64,000 nucleotides of DNA, taken from Tateyamaria omphalii. GTDB lineage: Bacteria > Pseudomonadota > Alphaproteobacteria > Rhodobacterales > Rhodobacteraceae. This document shows, one piece after another, positions 9,595-18,509 of this stretch (the first letter of the stretch is position 1; each line of letters starts with the position of its first letter). The translations under genes and the position numbers were made by a program. The DNA lies in assembly GCF_019802125.1 (NCBI RefSeq), contig NZ_JAHVHT010000003.1, positions 124,001 through 188,000 on the forward strand, given 5' to 3'. The notes under the pieces were generated by a model. It was not told where the DNA came from, made no database searches, and worked only from the letters and a program-made list of their open reading frames with translations.

Positions 9595-10068
9595 ATGTCC
9601 TTTCGCACGACCTTTGCTGCCGCTTTTGCAGCAGCCCTGCTTTCTTTTCCCGCCTTTGCCGAAGGCATCACGGTACTGGATCCTTACGCCCGCGCCGCGA
9701 GCCCTGCTGCAAAGTCAGGCGCCGCTTTCATGATGATCCGCAATGAAACCGATCAGGATGATACACTGATCGCTGCGCGCACCGATGCGGCTGCACGCGT
9801 TGAATTGCATACCCATATAGAGGTCAGCGATGGCGTCCTGCAAATGACCGAAATCGACGGTGGGATCGACTTGCCCGCCGGTGGTACGCACCACATGTTG
9901 CGTGGTGGTGATCACGTGATGCTGATGGGCCTGACGGCCCCTCTCGAGCAAGATGCCACGATTGATGTCACGCTTGTCTTCGAAAAGGCGGGTGAAGTCG
10001 TCGTCACCATCCCGATTGACAATGAACGCAAGCCCGAAGCGGGCGCCCACGGCGAACACTCCCACTAA
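9595..10068 (+). CDS. Periplasmic copper chaperone PCu(A)C
   Basis: This secreted copper chaperone delivers Cu(I) to the CuA site of cytochrome c oxidase or related centres. It has 157 residues: a signal peptide (1-22, ending AFA) and a PCuAC domain with candidate ligands His72/His74, Met84, His107 and Met109 in the typical order H...M...HxM (HVMLMG). The tail is His-rich (AHGEHSH), also common in this family. AGGAGGA lies 5-6 nt before the ATG. It sits with the DUF2946 gene and is followed by a hairpin shared with the convergent cobB. Confidence 0.92.
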   Translation: MSFRTTFAAAFAAALLSFPAFAEGITVLDPYARAASPAAKSGAAFMMIRNETDQDDTLIAARTDAAARVELHTHIEVSDGVLQMTEIDGGIDLPAGGTHHMLRGGDHVMLMGLTAPLEQDATIDVTLVFEKAGEVVVTIPIDNERKPEAGAHGEHSH

Positions 10069-10084
10069 GCTCACCAAAAAATCG

Positions 10085-10108
10085 TAAGGCGGACCTTGAT
10101 CCGCCTTA
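10085..10108. terminator. Bidirectional hairpin between PCuAC gene and cobB
   Basis: TAAGGCGGA and TCCGCCTTA pair perfectly around CCTTGA. The right arm contains the cobB stop codon. It is preceded by A6, which gives U-rich RNA for the leftward transcript. Its position between convergent genes supports termination in both directions. Confidence 0.68.
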
Positions 10109-10804
10109 CCCCGCCAGCATCTCTTCCACCCAGATGGGGACTGTTTCGGATGCTTTTCCGGGTCGGGCATCATCAAAGAGATTGATGTTCTCACCTGGCT
10201 CGAGGTTCATTTCCAGCGTTTCTGCGCCCACATGGCGGGCCATCTGAACAAACCCTGCCGCTGGGTAGACATTGCCGGATGTCCCTATGGCAACGAAGAT
10301 GTCCGCCCGCGCCAGGGCTTTCTCGATCCGTTCCATATGGTAGGGGATTTCGCCGAACCAGACGATGTCTGGACGCGCAGCAGGCGCGTTGCATTTCGGG
10401 CAATCCTGGCCAACGCTCATTTTCAGCGATGCAGGCCAGCGATGCTCACAGTGTGCGCATAGCGCTGAATTCAACGCACCATGCATGTGAATAACATCCT
10501 GGCTGCCCGCCTTCTCGTGCAAGTCATCCACGTTCTGAGTAACAAGCGTGATTGCGCCACCGTGTCTTGTCTGCAGTAGGGCGATTGCTCTGTGCGCTGC
10601 ATTGGGTGTTGCCTTCGCCGCTTGCGCACGCCGTGCATTGTAAAAGTCCGTGACGAGTTGGGGGTTGCGTGAAAACCCCTCGGGAGTTGCGACATCCTCA
10701 ATGCGGTGTTGGGCCCAGAGGCCGCCTTCGTCACGGAACGTGCCAAGCCCGCTTTCGGCGGAGATGCCCGCTCCAGTCAGGATTACGATTGAGGGCGCTG
10801 GCAT
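10106..10804 (-). CDS. cobB: NAD-dependent protein deacylase (sirtuin)
   Basis: The enzyme removes acyl groups from lysine using NAD. It has 232 residues with the NAD motif GAGISAESGLGTFRD (residues 10-24), TQNVDDLHEKAGS, a catalytic His in HMHG, a zinc site built from CAHC and CPKC, and VWFGE. The FYNARR stretch has the Tyr-x-x-Arg of class III sirtuins, which suggests desuccinylase as well as deacetylase activity. ATG at 10802-10804. It ends in a hairpin shared with the PCuAC gene; the LysR gene lies 24 bp upstream on the same strand. Confidence 0.93.
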   Translation of the reverse strand: MPAPSIVILTGAGISAESGLGTFRDEGGLWAQHRIEDVATPEGFSRNPQLVTDFYNARRAQAAKATPNAAHRAIALLQTRHGGAITLVTQNVDDLHEKAGSQDVIHMHGALNSALCAHCEHRWPASLKMSVGQDCPKCNAPAARPDIVWFGEIPYHMERIEKALARADIFVAIGTSGNVYPAAGFVQMARHVGAETLEMNLEPGENINLFDDARPGKASETVPIWVEEMLAG

Positions 10805-10828
10805 GTCGTATTTCCTCGATTACTTCGG

Positions 10829-11803
10829 TCAGGCATCCAAAAGCCGCAGTTCTCCTGCAAGCCAGGGCAGTTGTGCCAGGGCTGGGTCTATCATGTGTGT
10901 CTTTATCAGTCTGCGCATGGTATCGGCGACATCCGTCGGAACCTCGCCCGCCCAGTCGGCACTCGCGTAAAGCGATATCGTTCGTGAGAAGGGCTTGAAA
11001 GGCAGAGGGAACGCTTCGACCTGATCGTGGAACCGTCCAGCGCGCATGTATCCCAATGGTGTCGTCACCGTCCATCCGATCCGACGCGCAACCATGGCCA
11101 TAAGGGCCAAATGACTGCCGATCTCGAACCGATCTGCGAAGCTGAGCTTCTGGCGCGCCAGGTGAGCTTCGATCTGGCGTGATATGAGTTGCTCGCGCTC
11201 ATACCTCAAAAATGGCAGGTCAGGCAGGATGGCCATCGGTTCATTGTTTCGGACGACGCCGCGGGGGGCCACAAGGATGAAAGGATCGCGGGCAAGCGGG
11301 TATTCAAGCACGCCATCACGCATTGTGCCGTCGCTGGCGGAGATCGCGATATGGAGGCTCTTGTCCGCAATGGCTTGCAGGATTTCGTGGCTGGGCGCTG
11401 TTGCAAGGGTGAATTTGCACCGTGTGAGGCTGTCTGCCAGAATCGTCACCAAACGGGGCGTCAGGTCATTTTCGAAGTCGTCAATGACGCCGATGGAAAG
11501 CGCAGACAGATGCGCGAGGTCCATCACCGTTAACTCCGACTGTGCCAGCCGCAACTGGGACAACGCTGCTTCTGCCCGTGCCAAGAAACTTGTGCCGGCA
11601 GGTGTCAGCCGCATGGGACGCTTGCCGTGATCGACCAGGTCGGTTGCCAGTGCAGTTTCCAGATTTCGCAGTTGCTGGCTGACCGCCGGCTGACTCAGTC
11701 CAGTGATAGTGGCAGCCTGGGCGACGGAGCCTGTCGCCGCCAAAGCCTCGAAAACTTCGAGCCCGCGCAGTGTTACGCCCTTGCTCAGCATGTATCGCCC
11801 CAT
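10829..11803 (-). CDS. LysR family transcriptional regulator
   Basis: This 324-residue regulator has an N-terminal winged helix (LRGLEVFEALAATGSVAQAATITGLSQPAVSQQLRNLE, residues about 11-45) and a type 2 periplasmic-binding-like effector domain. It is divergent from a nitrilase-superfamily gene, the arrangement expected of its target. Two ATGs are possible (11803 and 11791); both keep the whole HTH and neither has a convincing Shine-Dalgarno, so the longer one is reported. It lies just upstream of cobB on the same strand. Confidence 0.87.
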   Translation of the reverse strand: MGRYMLSKGVTLRGLEVFEALAATGSVAQAATITGLSQPAVSQQLRNLETALATDLVDHGKRPMRLTPAGTSFLARAEAALSQLRLAQSELTVMDLAHLSALSIGVIDDFENDLTPRLVTILADSLTRCKFTLATAPSHEILQAIADKSLHIAISASDGTMRDGVLEYPLARDPFILVAPRGVVRNNEPMAILPDLPFLRYEREQLISRQIEAHLARQKLSFADRFEIGSHLALMAMVARRIGWTVTTPLGYMRAGRFHDQVEAFPLPFKPFSRTISLYASADWAGEVPTDVADTMRRLIKTHMIDPALAQLPWLAGELRLLDA

Positions 11804-11940
11804 GTCAGTTTCATGATCTTTGAATGTTGTGTTGCTTGAACCGTCAAGAAAAATCGGGTTTTGAAGTGCAGTAGGTTTCGAAATTTGGAAAGCATCGCAG
11901 ACTTCTTGTGTTTGGCGCACTGTGCAGGGCACAACAGAGC

Positions 11941-12831
11941 ATGAAAATCGCGACCGCCTCGTACCCTCTGGATGTTTTGCCCAACTGGTCCGCATATGAG
12001 GACAAGCTGACGGCTTGGGTTGCCGAGGCGGCAGGTGCAGGTGCCCAGTTGCTGGTGTTTCCCGAATATGGCGCGATGGAGTTGGCGACGCTTGCGGGTC
12101 CTGACGTTGCAGGTGATCTTGAAGCGTCGCTGTTTGCGGTAGCGGATCGTCTGGAAGACGCAGATGCGCTCCACGCACATCTTGCTGCCCAGTTTGGCGT
12201 GCACATCCTGGCGGCTTCCGGGCCCGCCACTTCCTTTTTGCCAGAAGGCGTGACCCGACCTGTAAATCGTGCGCGCTTGTTCGTGCCCGGCGGTGCGGTT
12301 GGCCGACAGGACAAACAGATCATGACCCGTTTCGAGGCTGAAACTTGGCACGTCGCACCGGGCGGCCCCCTACAGATGTTCGATACGGAACTGGGAAAGA
12401 TTGGTGTCCTGATCTGCTATGATTGTGAATTTCCATTGTTTGGACGGGCTTTGATGGAAGCAGATATTCTTCTTGTTCCTTCCGTGACCGAGGCTCTTTC
12501 GGGCTATTCCCGCGTTCGCATCGGTGCGCAAGCCCGCGCGTTGGAAAACCAGTGCGTAACGGTGATGTCCTCGATCATCGGGGATGCGCCGTGGTCGGAA
12601 GCGGTTGACACGTCAGTGGGCGCAGGCGGTATTTTCGGCCCGCCTGACAAGGGCTTTCCCGATACTGGTGTAATCGCTCAGGGCAAAATCAATCAGCCAG
12701 GCTGGATTTACGGAGAGGTCGATTTGTCCGCCATTGCCGCTGTGCGTGCCGATGGTGTTGTGCTCAACCGTCGGGATTGGATGCTGCAGGATGGTCGTGC
12801 CGATCCGGTCACAGTCGTGACACTGACCTGA
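11941..12831 (+). CDS. Carbon-nitrogen hydrolase (nitrilase superfamily amidohydrolase)
   Basis: This 296-residue cytoplasmic enzyme hydrolyses a C-N bond with a Glu-Lys-Cys triad. Visible triad parts are Glu42 (VFPEYGAME), the Lys in RQDKQIMTRFE and Cys159 in LICYDCEFP. The N-terminus MKIATASYP is typical. The substrate could be an omega-amide, an N-carbamoyl compound or an aliphatic amide, and the sequence alone does not decide. It is divergent from the LysR gene, which probably controls it. Confidence 0.88.
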   Translation: MKIATASYPLDVLPNWSAYEDKLTAWVAEAAGAGAQLLVFPEYGAMELATLAGPDVAGDLEASLFAVADRLEDADALHAHLAAQFGVHILAASGPATSFLPEGVTRPVNRARLFVPGGAVGRQDKQIMTRFEAETWHVAPGGPLQMFDTELGKIGVLICYDCEFPLFGRALMEADILLVPSVTEALSGYSRVRIGAQARALENQCVTVMSSIIGDAPWSEAVDTSVGAGGIFGPPDKGFPDTGVIAQGKINQPGWIYGEVDLSAIAAVRADGVVLNRRDWMLQDGRADPVTVVTLT

Positions 12832-12852
12832 TTAGCCCTTGAATTATGGGGC

Positions 12853-12880
12853 GCGGAGGCGCATTTAGTGGCGCGTCCGC
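12853..12880 (+). promoter_or_regulatory. Hairpin in the infA leader
   Basis: GCGGAGGCGC and GCGCGTCCGC pair with one mismatch around ATTTAGTG, 33 bp before infA. There is no T run, so a leader structure or weak terminator of the nitrilase gene is more likely than a standard terminator. Confidence 0.35.
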
Positions 12881-12912
12881 AACTTGGCGGGCCGTGTAAC
12901 GAAGGAGAGACC

Positions 12913-13131
12913 ATGGCCAAGGAAGATACGCTCGAATTTCCCGGTGTCGTGAAGGAACTCCTGCCCAATGCGACGTTTCGGGTCGAGCTTGAAAATGGCC
13001 ATGAGATCATCGCACACACGGCAGGAAAAATGCGCAAGAACCGTATCCGTGTTCTGGCTGGCGACAAGGTACAAGTTGAGATGACGCCGTATGATTTGAC
13101 CAAGGGTCGGATCAACTACCGCTTCAAATAA
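12913..13131 (+). CDS. infA: Translation initiation factor IF-1
   Basis: This 72-residue S1/OB-fold protein occupies the ribosomal A site during initiation. It reads [29 protein letters not shown] with [19 protein letters not shown] and the ending GRINYRFK, nearly the universal sequence. GAAGGAGA lies 6-7 nt before the ATG at 12913. It is the first gene of a tight block with maf, RNase E/G and yacG, an order I recall as common in Rhodobacterales. Confidence 0.98.
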   Translation: MAKEDTLEFPGVVKELLPNATFRVELENGHEIIAHTAGKMRKNRIRVLAGDKVQVEMTPYDLTKGRINYRFK

Positions 13132-13140
13132 GCCAATCGC

Positions 13141-13710
13141 ATGGCCTTCATTCTGGGATCCGGAAGCCCGAGACGGTTGGAACTGCTCGGCCAATTGGGC
13201 ATCGTGCCGGATGACGTCCGACCCCCGGACATCGATGAGAGCCCGTGCAAGAGCGAACTGCCGCGCCAGTACTGTGTGAGAATTTCACGCGAAAAGGTTG
13301 CAGCGGTCGCCGCTGCCAATGAGGATGTGGTGCTGTGCGCAGATACGACCGTCGCGCTGGGGCGGCGTATCCTTGGAAAACCCGCGGATGAGGCTGAAGC
13401 GCGTGAATTTCTGACCATGCTGTCGGGCCGTCGCCATCGGGTCATCACCGCCGTTGCGATCCGCAAAGGTGACCGGGTGTGGGAGCGCGATGTGGTAAGC
13501 ACCGTTCGCGTCAAGACGCTCTCATCGGATGACATTGGCGGCTACCTTGCGACAGGTGACTGGAAAGGCAAGGCAGGAGGCTATGCCATTCAGGGGCCTG
13601 CTGGCGCGCTAATCCCTTGGATATCGGGCTCCTTTACCGGGATTGTGGGGCTTCCACTTGCTGAGACGGCGGGGCTGTTGCAGGCCGCTGGTATGAAGGT
13701 TTGGGCATGA
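13141..13710 (+). CDS. maf: Maf family nucleotide pyrophosphatase
   Basis: This 189-residue house-cleaning enzyme hydrolyses non-canonical or modified nucleoside triphosphates (dTTP/UTP or m7GTP type). Motifs: [13 protein letters not shown] at residues 6-18, [16 protein letters not shown], and [11 protein letters not shown]; the C-terminus has the Maf signature [17 protein letters not shown]. It begins 9 bp after infA, and its stop overlaps the next ATG by 4 bp (ATGA at 13707-13710), so translation is coupled. Confidence 0.93.
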   Translation: MAFILGSGSPRRLELLGQLGIVPDDVRPPDIDESPCKSELPRQYCVRISREKVAAVAAANEDVVLCADTTVALGRRILGKPADEAEAREFLTMLSGRRHRVITAVAIRKGDRVWERDVVSTVRVKTLSSDDIGGYLATGDWKGKAGGYAIQGPAGALIPWISGSFTGIVGLPLAETAGLLQAAGMKVWA

Positions 13711-14729
13711 GAGGCCGTGAAATCCTGCTGGACCACTTCAATGGCCGCGAAGCGGCCGCATTGATGGTGGATGGCCACCTCGAAGACTTGCTTGTCGACG
13801 CCGATGCACCGCGCCCCGGCACCGTGTACCGCGCCGTGACGGACAGACCCGTCAAGGGGCAGGGCGGCGTCTTCCTAAAGACACCTGACGGGTCTGCCTA
13901 CCTGCGTGGCGTCAAGGGGATAGGCCAAGGTGAAGTGCTGCATGTGCAGGTCACGGGATACGCTGAACCGGGCAAGGCAATTCCGGTGACCCACAAGATC
14001 CTGTTCAAGAGCAGGTATGCTATTGTGACGCCTGAAGCCCCGGGCTTGAACCTGTCACGCAGCATCCGCGACGACGATGTCCGTGACGCATTGCTCGCAC
14101 TTGCCCACCAGGGGATGGATGGAAGCAGCATGGGGCTCATTCTGCGATCTGCTGCCGCAGATGCGAACGATGACGAAGTGCTGGATGACATTGCAGCGAT
14201 GCGGGACCTCGCGGAGGCGGTCCTGGATGATACCGGTTCCGAGCCCGAGACGCTGTCGGAGGGGGATGGCCCCCATGTTCTTGCCTGGCGCGACTGGGTT
14301 GATCCGGCACAGGTCGTGACTGATGCCGGTTGTTTCGAGGCACATGGCGTTGCCGACGCGATTGATGCAGCTTGCTCGGCCCAGATACCTTTGAGTGGAG
14401 AGGCCAGCATGTATGTTGAAGCGACCCGCGCACTGGTTGCGGTTGATGTGAACACAGGTGCCGACGGCTCCTTCGCCGCAGGGGTGCGCGCCAACTTGGC
14501 CTGTGCGCGGGCGCTGCCGTCTGCGCTGCGGGTCCGTGGCTTGGGAGGCCAGATTACGATTGATCTGGCGCCCATGCCCAAGAAAGAGCGAAAGACGTTC
14601 GAGGCCACCCTGCGCGCCGCCTTGCGCAAGGACGACATCGACACGGTAATGGCCGGTTGGACGCCCCTCGGCCATTTCGAGTTGCAACGCAAACGGGCGC
14701 GACTGCCCTTGTCCGAGGTGCTGGCGTGA
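13707..14729 (+). CDS. Ribonuclease E/G family protein, short form
   Basis: This 340-residue protein resembles the catalytic half of RNase E/G: the catalytic Mg-binding segment [15 protein letters not shown] and the [14 protein letters not shown] region are clear. It is shorter than RNase G (about 490 residues): I see no CPxCxG zinc-link and no dimerisation tail, and the S1 insertion is divergent ([23 protein letters not shown]). It may be a dedicated small RNase of the Rhodobacterales infA block, distinct from full-length RNase E elsewhere. ATG at 13707 overlaps maf, and the stop overlaps the yacG GTG. Confidence 0.85.
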   Translation: MRGREILLDHFNGREAAALMVDGHLEDLLVDADAPRPGTVYRAVTDRPVKGQGGVFLKTPDGSAYLRGVKGIGQGEVLHVQVTGYAEPGKAIPVTHKILFKSRYAIVTPEAPGLNLSRSIRDDDVRDALLALAHQGMDGSSMGLILRSAAADANDDEVLDDIAAMRDLAEAVLDDTGSEPETLSEGDGPHVLAWRDWVDPAQVVTDAGCFEAHGVADAIDAACSAQIPLSGEASMYVEATRALVAVDVNTGADGSFAAGVRANLACARALPSALRVRGLGGQITIDLAPMPKKERKTFEATLRAALRKDDIDTVMAGWTPLGHFELQRKRARLPLSEVLA

Positions 14730-14896
14730 GCTGCCCGATCTGCGATGGTGACACGGTCCAGAAATACCGCCCGTTTTGTTCGCGACGTTGTGCGGATATT
14801 GATCTCGCACGCTGGATGAACGGCAATTATGCGGTGGCTTCGCGACGTGAGGACAGTGACGATCTTCCTGATGATGAAGGTCCTGTCACACATTGA
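14726..14896 (+). CDS. yacG: YacG family zinc protein (DNA gyrase inhibitor type)
   Basis: This 56-residue protein has a zinc knuckle CPIC-x12-CSRRC followed by the family signature ADIDLARWMNGNYAV and an acidic tail. E. coli YacG binds and inhibits GyrB. It starts at GTG 14726, which overlaps the RNase stop (GTGA); this start puts the first Cys at residue 3, as in the family. It is last in the infA block, 82 bp before tRNA-Phe. Confidence 0.9.
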   Translation: MSCPICDGDTVQKYRPFCSRRCADIDLARWMNGNYAVASRREDSDDLPDDEGPVTH

Positions 14897-14977
14897 GAGT
14901 TTGGTGCGAATTTCCTATGGACAGTGCCCGATGATACGCTTATCACGCGCCCACCCGAAGCCGCAGGCTTCTCCCGT

Positions 14978-15052
14978 GCCCGGGTAGCTCAGGGGTAGAG
15001 CAGTGGATTGAAAATCCTCGTGTCGGTGGTTCGATTCCGCCCCCGGGCACCA
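14978..15052 (+). tRNA. tRNA-Phe (GAA)
   Basis: A complete 75-nt cloverleaf is present: acceptor GCCCGGG / CCCGGGC, D arm GCTC-AGGGGTA-GAGC, anticodon loop TTGAAAA with GAA at 15010-15012, T arm GGTGG-TTCGATT-CCGCC, discriminator A and encoded CCA. In the anticodon stem GTGGA / TCCTC, position 28 faces 42 as T-T, an internal mismatch. Everything else is canonical. Confidence 0.96.
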
Positions 15053-15968
15053 CTTAACTTGCTGCATAGCACATGTTTATATGTTGAACCTAGGTAAGGG
15101 ATTGCCGGGTCTCGGTTTGGTCCACCTTTTCTAGGGTGAAGCTATGTTTCGCAACAGACCCTTGTGAAGCAGTGAGCGCCGAACGACCGGCAGTCTGGTC
15201 ATGCTCGCACTCCTTGAACTCTCTGTGGAGAGTTGGTCCTATCGGCAGATCTCTTGCTGGCCATCTCGCCGGCAAAGCTTCGACCGGAACTTTACCAATC
15301 GCGCGAGCAGTTCTGCGCTCTCTTGCGGCTGACGTCGGTCTGTCCGTGATGTGTTGGGAAAAACCCTTGCAGTGGAAGAGGGCGGGTGTGTGGACTTGGA
15401 CCCCGCGAACGTTCCACCAACCGTTTTGGCGTCACCGAATGTGTGTGTGTGAGGTTGACCAGAATGATTGGAACAAGCTCATCAAATCCTCCGACCCTTA
15501 TTCGCGTAGCACAGCGGATCGCTTGGTGGTTGATGACACCTGCACTTTGGCACGCTCGATGCCGGTCGAGCATCAGCCATCCTCCCGATCGGCTATGGGT
15601 CGGATCCTCATCCGAGCGGTGCGTGTCCTCTGAGGGACCGCTTCGCCCTCTCGCGAACCTTCGGCGATAGTTCCTCTGCAAATTTGACGAGCAAACCGAC
15701 CATTGATGTTTGCGGCGAATTTGTCAGAGCGCGGTGTGGTGCTTCGGCGAAGGCGCGAACGGCGGGGCAACTCCGGCATGTGCACTCCTGGCTAGGGCAA
15801 TCTAGGCGGCGGCGTGCAATGTGGAAGGCTTATGCTCCCCCGGTTCTGCAGCAATAATACCTCAACTCAGAGGCGAATTGACGCTCCAAATGATCGGGAC
15901 GTTAACTGCATGTGAACTATGTTTAACTATTCGTTATCGTTCGCTGTTCAGAAAGGGCCTCAACCGAA
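15053..15968. other. Non-coding or decayed region after tRNA-Phe (916 bp)
   Basis: No reading frame here looks like a protein I recognise. The longest frames (for example 15136-15633 forward) have unnatural Trp/Cys/Arg-rich composition and no motifs. One perfect hairpin, AACTCTC-TGTG-GAGAGTT, lies at 15217-15234. The last 90 bp are A/T-richer and hold repeated TTAAC/GAAC words, probably the bphP promoter region. A tRNA 3' end is a common integration site, so decayed inserted DNA is possible, but I found no integrase and no repeat of the tRNA end. Confidence 0.5.
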
Positions 15969-18509
15969 ATGGAACCGAAAAATGTCATGGGAGACATCGA
16001 ACGTGCGCTGGAACAGTGTGCGTCAGAACCAGTGCACATCCCAGGCTCCATCCAAGGCCATGGCGCCCTGATTGCTTTCGACAACGAGAGTTTGCGCCTG
16101 ACCCACGCGAGCAAAAACCTCGAGGCCGTAGCTGGGTTGGCTTGCGAGGAGGTTTTGGGCCAAAGCATCAATGAAGTTTTTCCCTCCGGCGTCCGGCATG
16201 ACATGGTCAATAGCCTGCTCCCAAGTTTCTTGAAGCAAGATACGCGCTTGCTGGATCCCGTTACGCTCGGCCAAACAATCCTGCTCGCATCAACGGCTGC
16301 TGCGGGATCGGCAACAATTTTTGAATTCGAAACCGCCGAAAACCGCGCTTCCATGTCGGGCGATGCGCTCAAACAACTCGCCTTCTCGACTGCGCGGCTT
16401 CAGAACGTTGACGATTTTGACTCGCTGTTCAAGCTGGCCGTACAGCTCCTGCAGGTGCTCACCGGCTACCAGCGGGTCATGGTCTATGAGTTTGACGGGG
16501 AAGGCAATGGAACGATCAGGGCGGAGGCGCTTTCCGGAGGTTTGGACTCTCTTCTGGGGTTGAACTTCCCTGCCTGGGACATACCGGCTCAGGCACGCGC
16601 AATCATGGCCCGTGTTCCGTTTCGCTACATTGCCGATGTAAATGCTCCGAATGTGCCGGTCCTGGCTGCAGATGATCGCATTCCTCCACTAGACATGACG
16701 CAATCGCACCTTCGCGGTGTGTCTTCGGTGCATATGGAATACCTCAGAAACATGGGTACCGAGGCGACGTTTACTTTGAATGTCGTTGTCAACGATGAAC
16801 TCTGGGGCATGATTGCGCTTCACCACCCACGTCCACGCGTACCTGAGCAGTCAGTGCGTGAAGTGTGTCGGAACTTTGTCCGTTTCTTCGGACTGAAACT
16901 CGCCACGATGCTTCAACAGGACCGCCTGGACCGTTTGCGTCAGGCGAACGTGCTAAGGGCCGAACTGACAAATGTTGCGGCCTCTGGCGACGCTGACATT
17001 CGGTTCAGCACGCAACTGCTCGAACAGTTGGCGAACGCAATGCAGGCAGATGGAGCCCTCATTGTGAAGGATGGGTTCGTGCAGTCCCATGGTGTGGTGC
17101 CGCCAAGCACGGCGGTGCGAGAATTGATGACGTTTTCCAACGCACAGGTCGAACCCATTTCGACTGCCGGGCTGAACAAAGACTACCCTGAATTGGTCTT
17201 TGCATTCGGGGCAGGAATCTCAGGCATGCATCTCACGCCCATACGGAAAGACAATCTGGTGGCCTTTTTCCGCCGCGATAGGGAGCAGATGACAACATGG
17301 GCCGGGGTCCCAGAAAAGCAGGTTGTCGGAACCGGCGCGGATGCCCGGTTGCGGCCTCGCGGTTCATTTGCCGCTTACAAAGAAACGGTTCGCGGCACGT
17401 CGGCGGCATGGACGCAGGAACAGGATCGCATCGCAAGCGATGTCTGGTCGATTTTGATCAATTCCGAGCACAAAGCCCTTATCGAGAAAACGGCGCGCCA
17501 ACAGAAAATGCTCATCAACGAGCTGAATCACCGCGTCCGTAACCTGCTGACACTCATCAGGTCTTTGTCCAGGCAATCACGCGCTACGTCCCATTCCATT
17601 GACGACTACGTCGACACGCTCGAAGCGCGGATTGAAGCGGTCGCGAACGCACATTCACTTGCGGTTGAAGAGCCTGAAGCGCTTGTGAGTGTGCAGAGCA
17701 TTTTGCGGCAAGAAGCGAGCGCACATAGTGGCCAATCCGATCGTGTCCGAATAGCTGGACCGAAGGTTGGCCTCCAGCCAGAGGTGACCCCTATCTTTGC
17801 ATTGGTCATTCACGAACTGATGACAAACGCAACCAAGTACGGCTCCTTGTCGGTGCCTGGCGGTTCGCTCGACATAGAGATCGTGCTGCACAAGGGCCGT
17901 GTGAAGCTGCACTGGACCGAGCACGGCGGGCCAGCTGTCACCCCGCCCACCCGGACGGGATTTGGGTCAACTCTACTAGACAATGCCGTCCCAAAAGACT
18001 TGCGCGGCACTATTCAACGCGACTACGCCAAAGACGGTTTCCAATGCGTTCTGGAACTCCCAAGTGCATTGATCACCGACACCGTGTATCCGTCGGAGGT
18101 TCCGCACGATATCGTCTCAAAAGGCGCTGACTGGTCGGATACCCTCGGGGATCGTGCCAAGGCATCGTGTCTTCTGGTCGAGGACAATTTCGTTGTCTCA
18201 ATGGACACGTTGGCGACCCTAAACAGCGTCGGTTTCGAAAACGTACAGACTGCAAGCTCCAGCCGTGATGCGCTGCAAGCCATCAAGCAAATGGTTCCCG
18301 ACTTCGTCGTTCTCGACGTGAATCTGTCCGGGGGTGACAGTTCACTTTCCATTGCGGAAGAACTGCAAGCCTTGGGTGCGCGGTTCGTTTTTGTCACGGG
18401 GTACGGTGTTGAAGGGGTTCCAAGAGATCAGTTTCCCAATACGCCCGTACTCCAAAAACCCATGCGGAAGTCTGCGCTCAATGACGCGCTAACAGAGTTG
18501 CGACTGTGA
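15969..18509 (+). CDS. bphP: Bacteriophytochrome: PAS-GAF-PHY sensor, HWE histidine kinase, C-terminal receiver
   Basis: This 846-residue red/far-red photoreceptor kinase should bind biliverdin at Cys17, placed as in other BphPs before EPVHIPGSIQGHG. The GAF domain (about 150-310) has Asp204 in PAWDIPAQAR and His255 in SVHMEYLRNMG, the conserved chromophore residues; the usual PxSDIP Ser is Trp here. The PHY tongue motif PRGSF is at 463-467. The kinase is HWE type: His521 in ELNHRVRNLL, HELMTNATKYG, and WTEHGGP. A receiver domain follows (about 725-840) with Asp783 in LDVNLSG and Lys in LQKPM. The kinase-receiver hybrid probably passes phosphate to another partner. It overlaps the heme oxygenase gene. 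Confidence 0.93.
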   Translation: MEPKNVMGDIERALEQCASEPVHIPGSIQGHGALIAFDNESLRLTHASKNLEAVAGLACEEVLGQSINEVFPSGVRHDMVNSLLPSFLKQDTRLLDPVTLGQTILLASTAAAGSATIFEFETAENRASMSGDALKQLAFSTARLQNVDDFDSLFKLAVQLLQVLTGYQRVMVYEFDGEGNGTIRAEALSGGLDSLLGLNFPAWDIPAQARAIMARVPFRYIADVNAPNVPVLAADDRIPPLDMTQSHLRGVSSVHMEYLRNMGTEATFTLNVVVNDELWGMIALHHPRPRVPEQSVREVCRNFVRFFGLKLATMLQQDRLDRLRQANVLRAELTNVAASGDADIRFSTQLLEQLANAMQADGALIVKDGFVQSHGVVPPSTAVRELMTFSNAQVEPISTAGLNKDYPELVFAFGAGISGMHLTPIRKDNLVAFFRRDREQMTTWAGVPEKQVVGTGADARLRPRGSFAAYKETVRGTSAAWTQEQDRIASDVWSILINSEHKALIEKTARQQKMLINELNHRVRNLLTLIRSLSRQSRATSHSIDDYVDTLEARIEAVANAHSLAVEEPEALVSVQSILRQEASAHSGQSDRVRIAGPKVGLQPEVTPIFALVIHELMTNATKYGSLSVPGGSLDIEIVLHKGRVKLHWTEHGGPAVTPPTRTGFGSTLLDNAVPKDLRGTIQRDYAKDGFQCVLELPSALITDTVYPSEVPHDIVSKGADWSDTLGDRAKASCLLVEDNFVVSMDTLATLNSVGFENVQTASSSRDALQAIKQMVPDFVVLDVNLSGGDSSLSIAEELQALGARFVFVTGYGVEGVPRDQFPNTPVLQKPMRKSALNDALTELRL

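Noticed and set aside
14976-15052. Integration duplicate of the tRNA-Phe 3' end
   Set aside because: I found no second copy of the T-arm/acceptor sequence and no integrase in the window.
15136-15633. 165-codon forward frame after tRNA-Phe
   Set aside because: Composition is Trp/Cys/Arg heavy with no motif, an antisense frame of similar length overlaps it, and there is no ribosome binding site.
15890-15968. EcfG-type promoter (GGAAC-N16/17-CGTT) before bphP
   Set aside because: Only TGAAC with 14 bp to CGTT is present; neither the -35 sequence nor the spacing matches.
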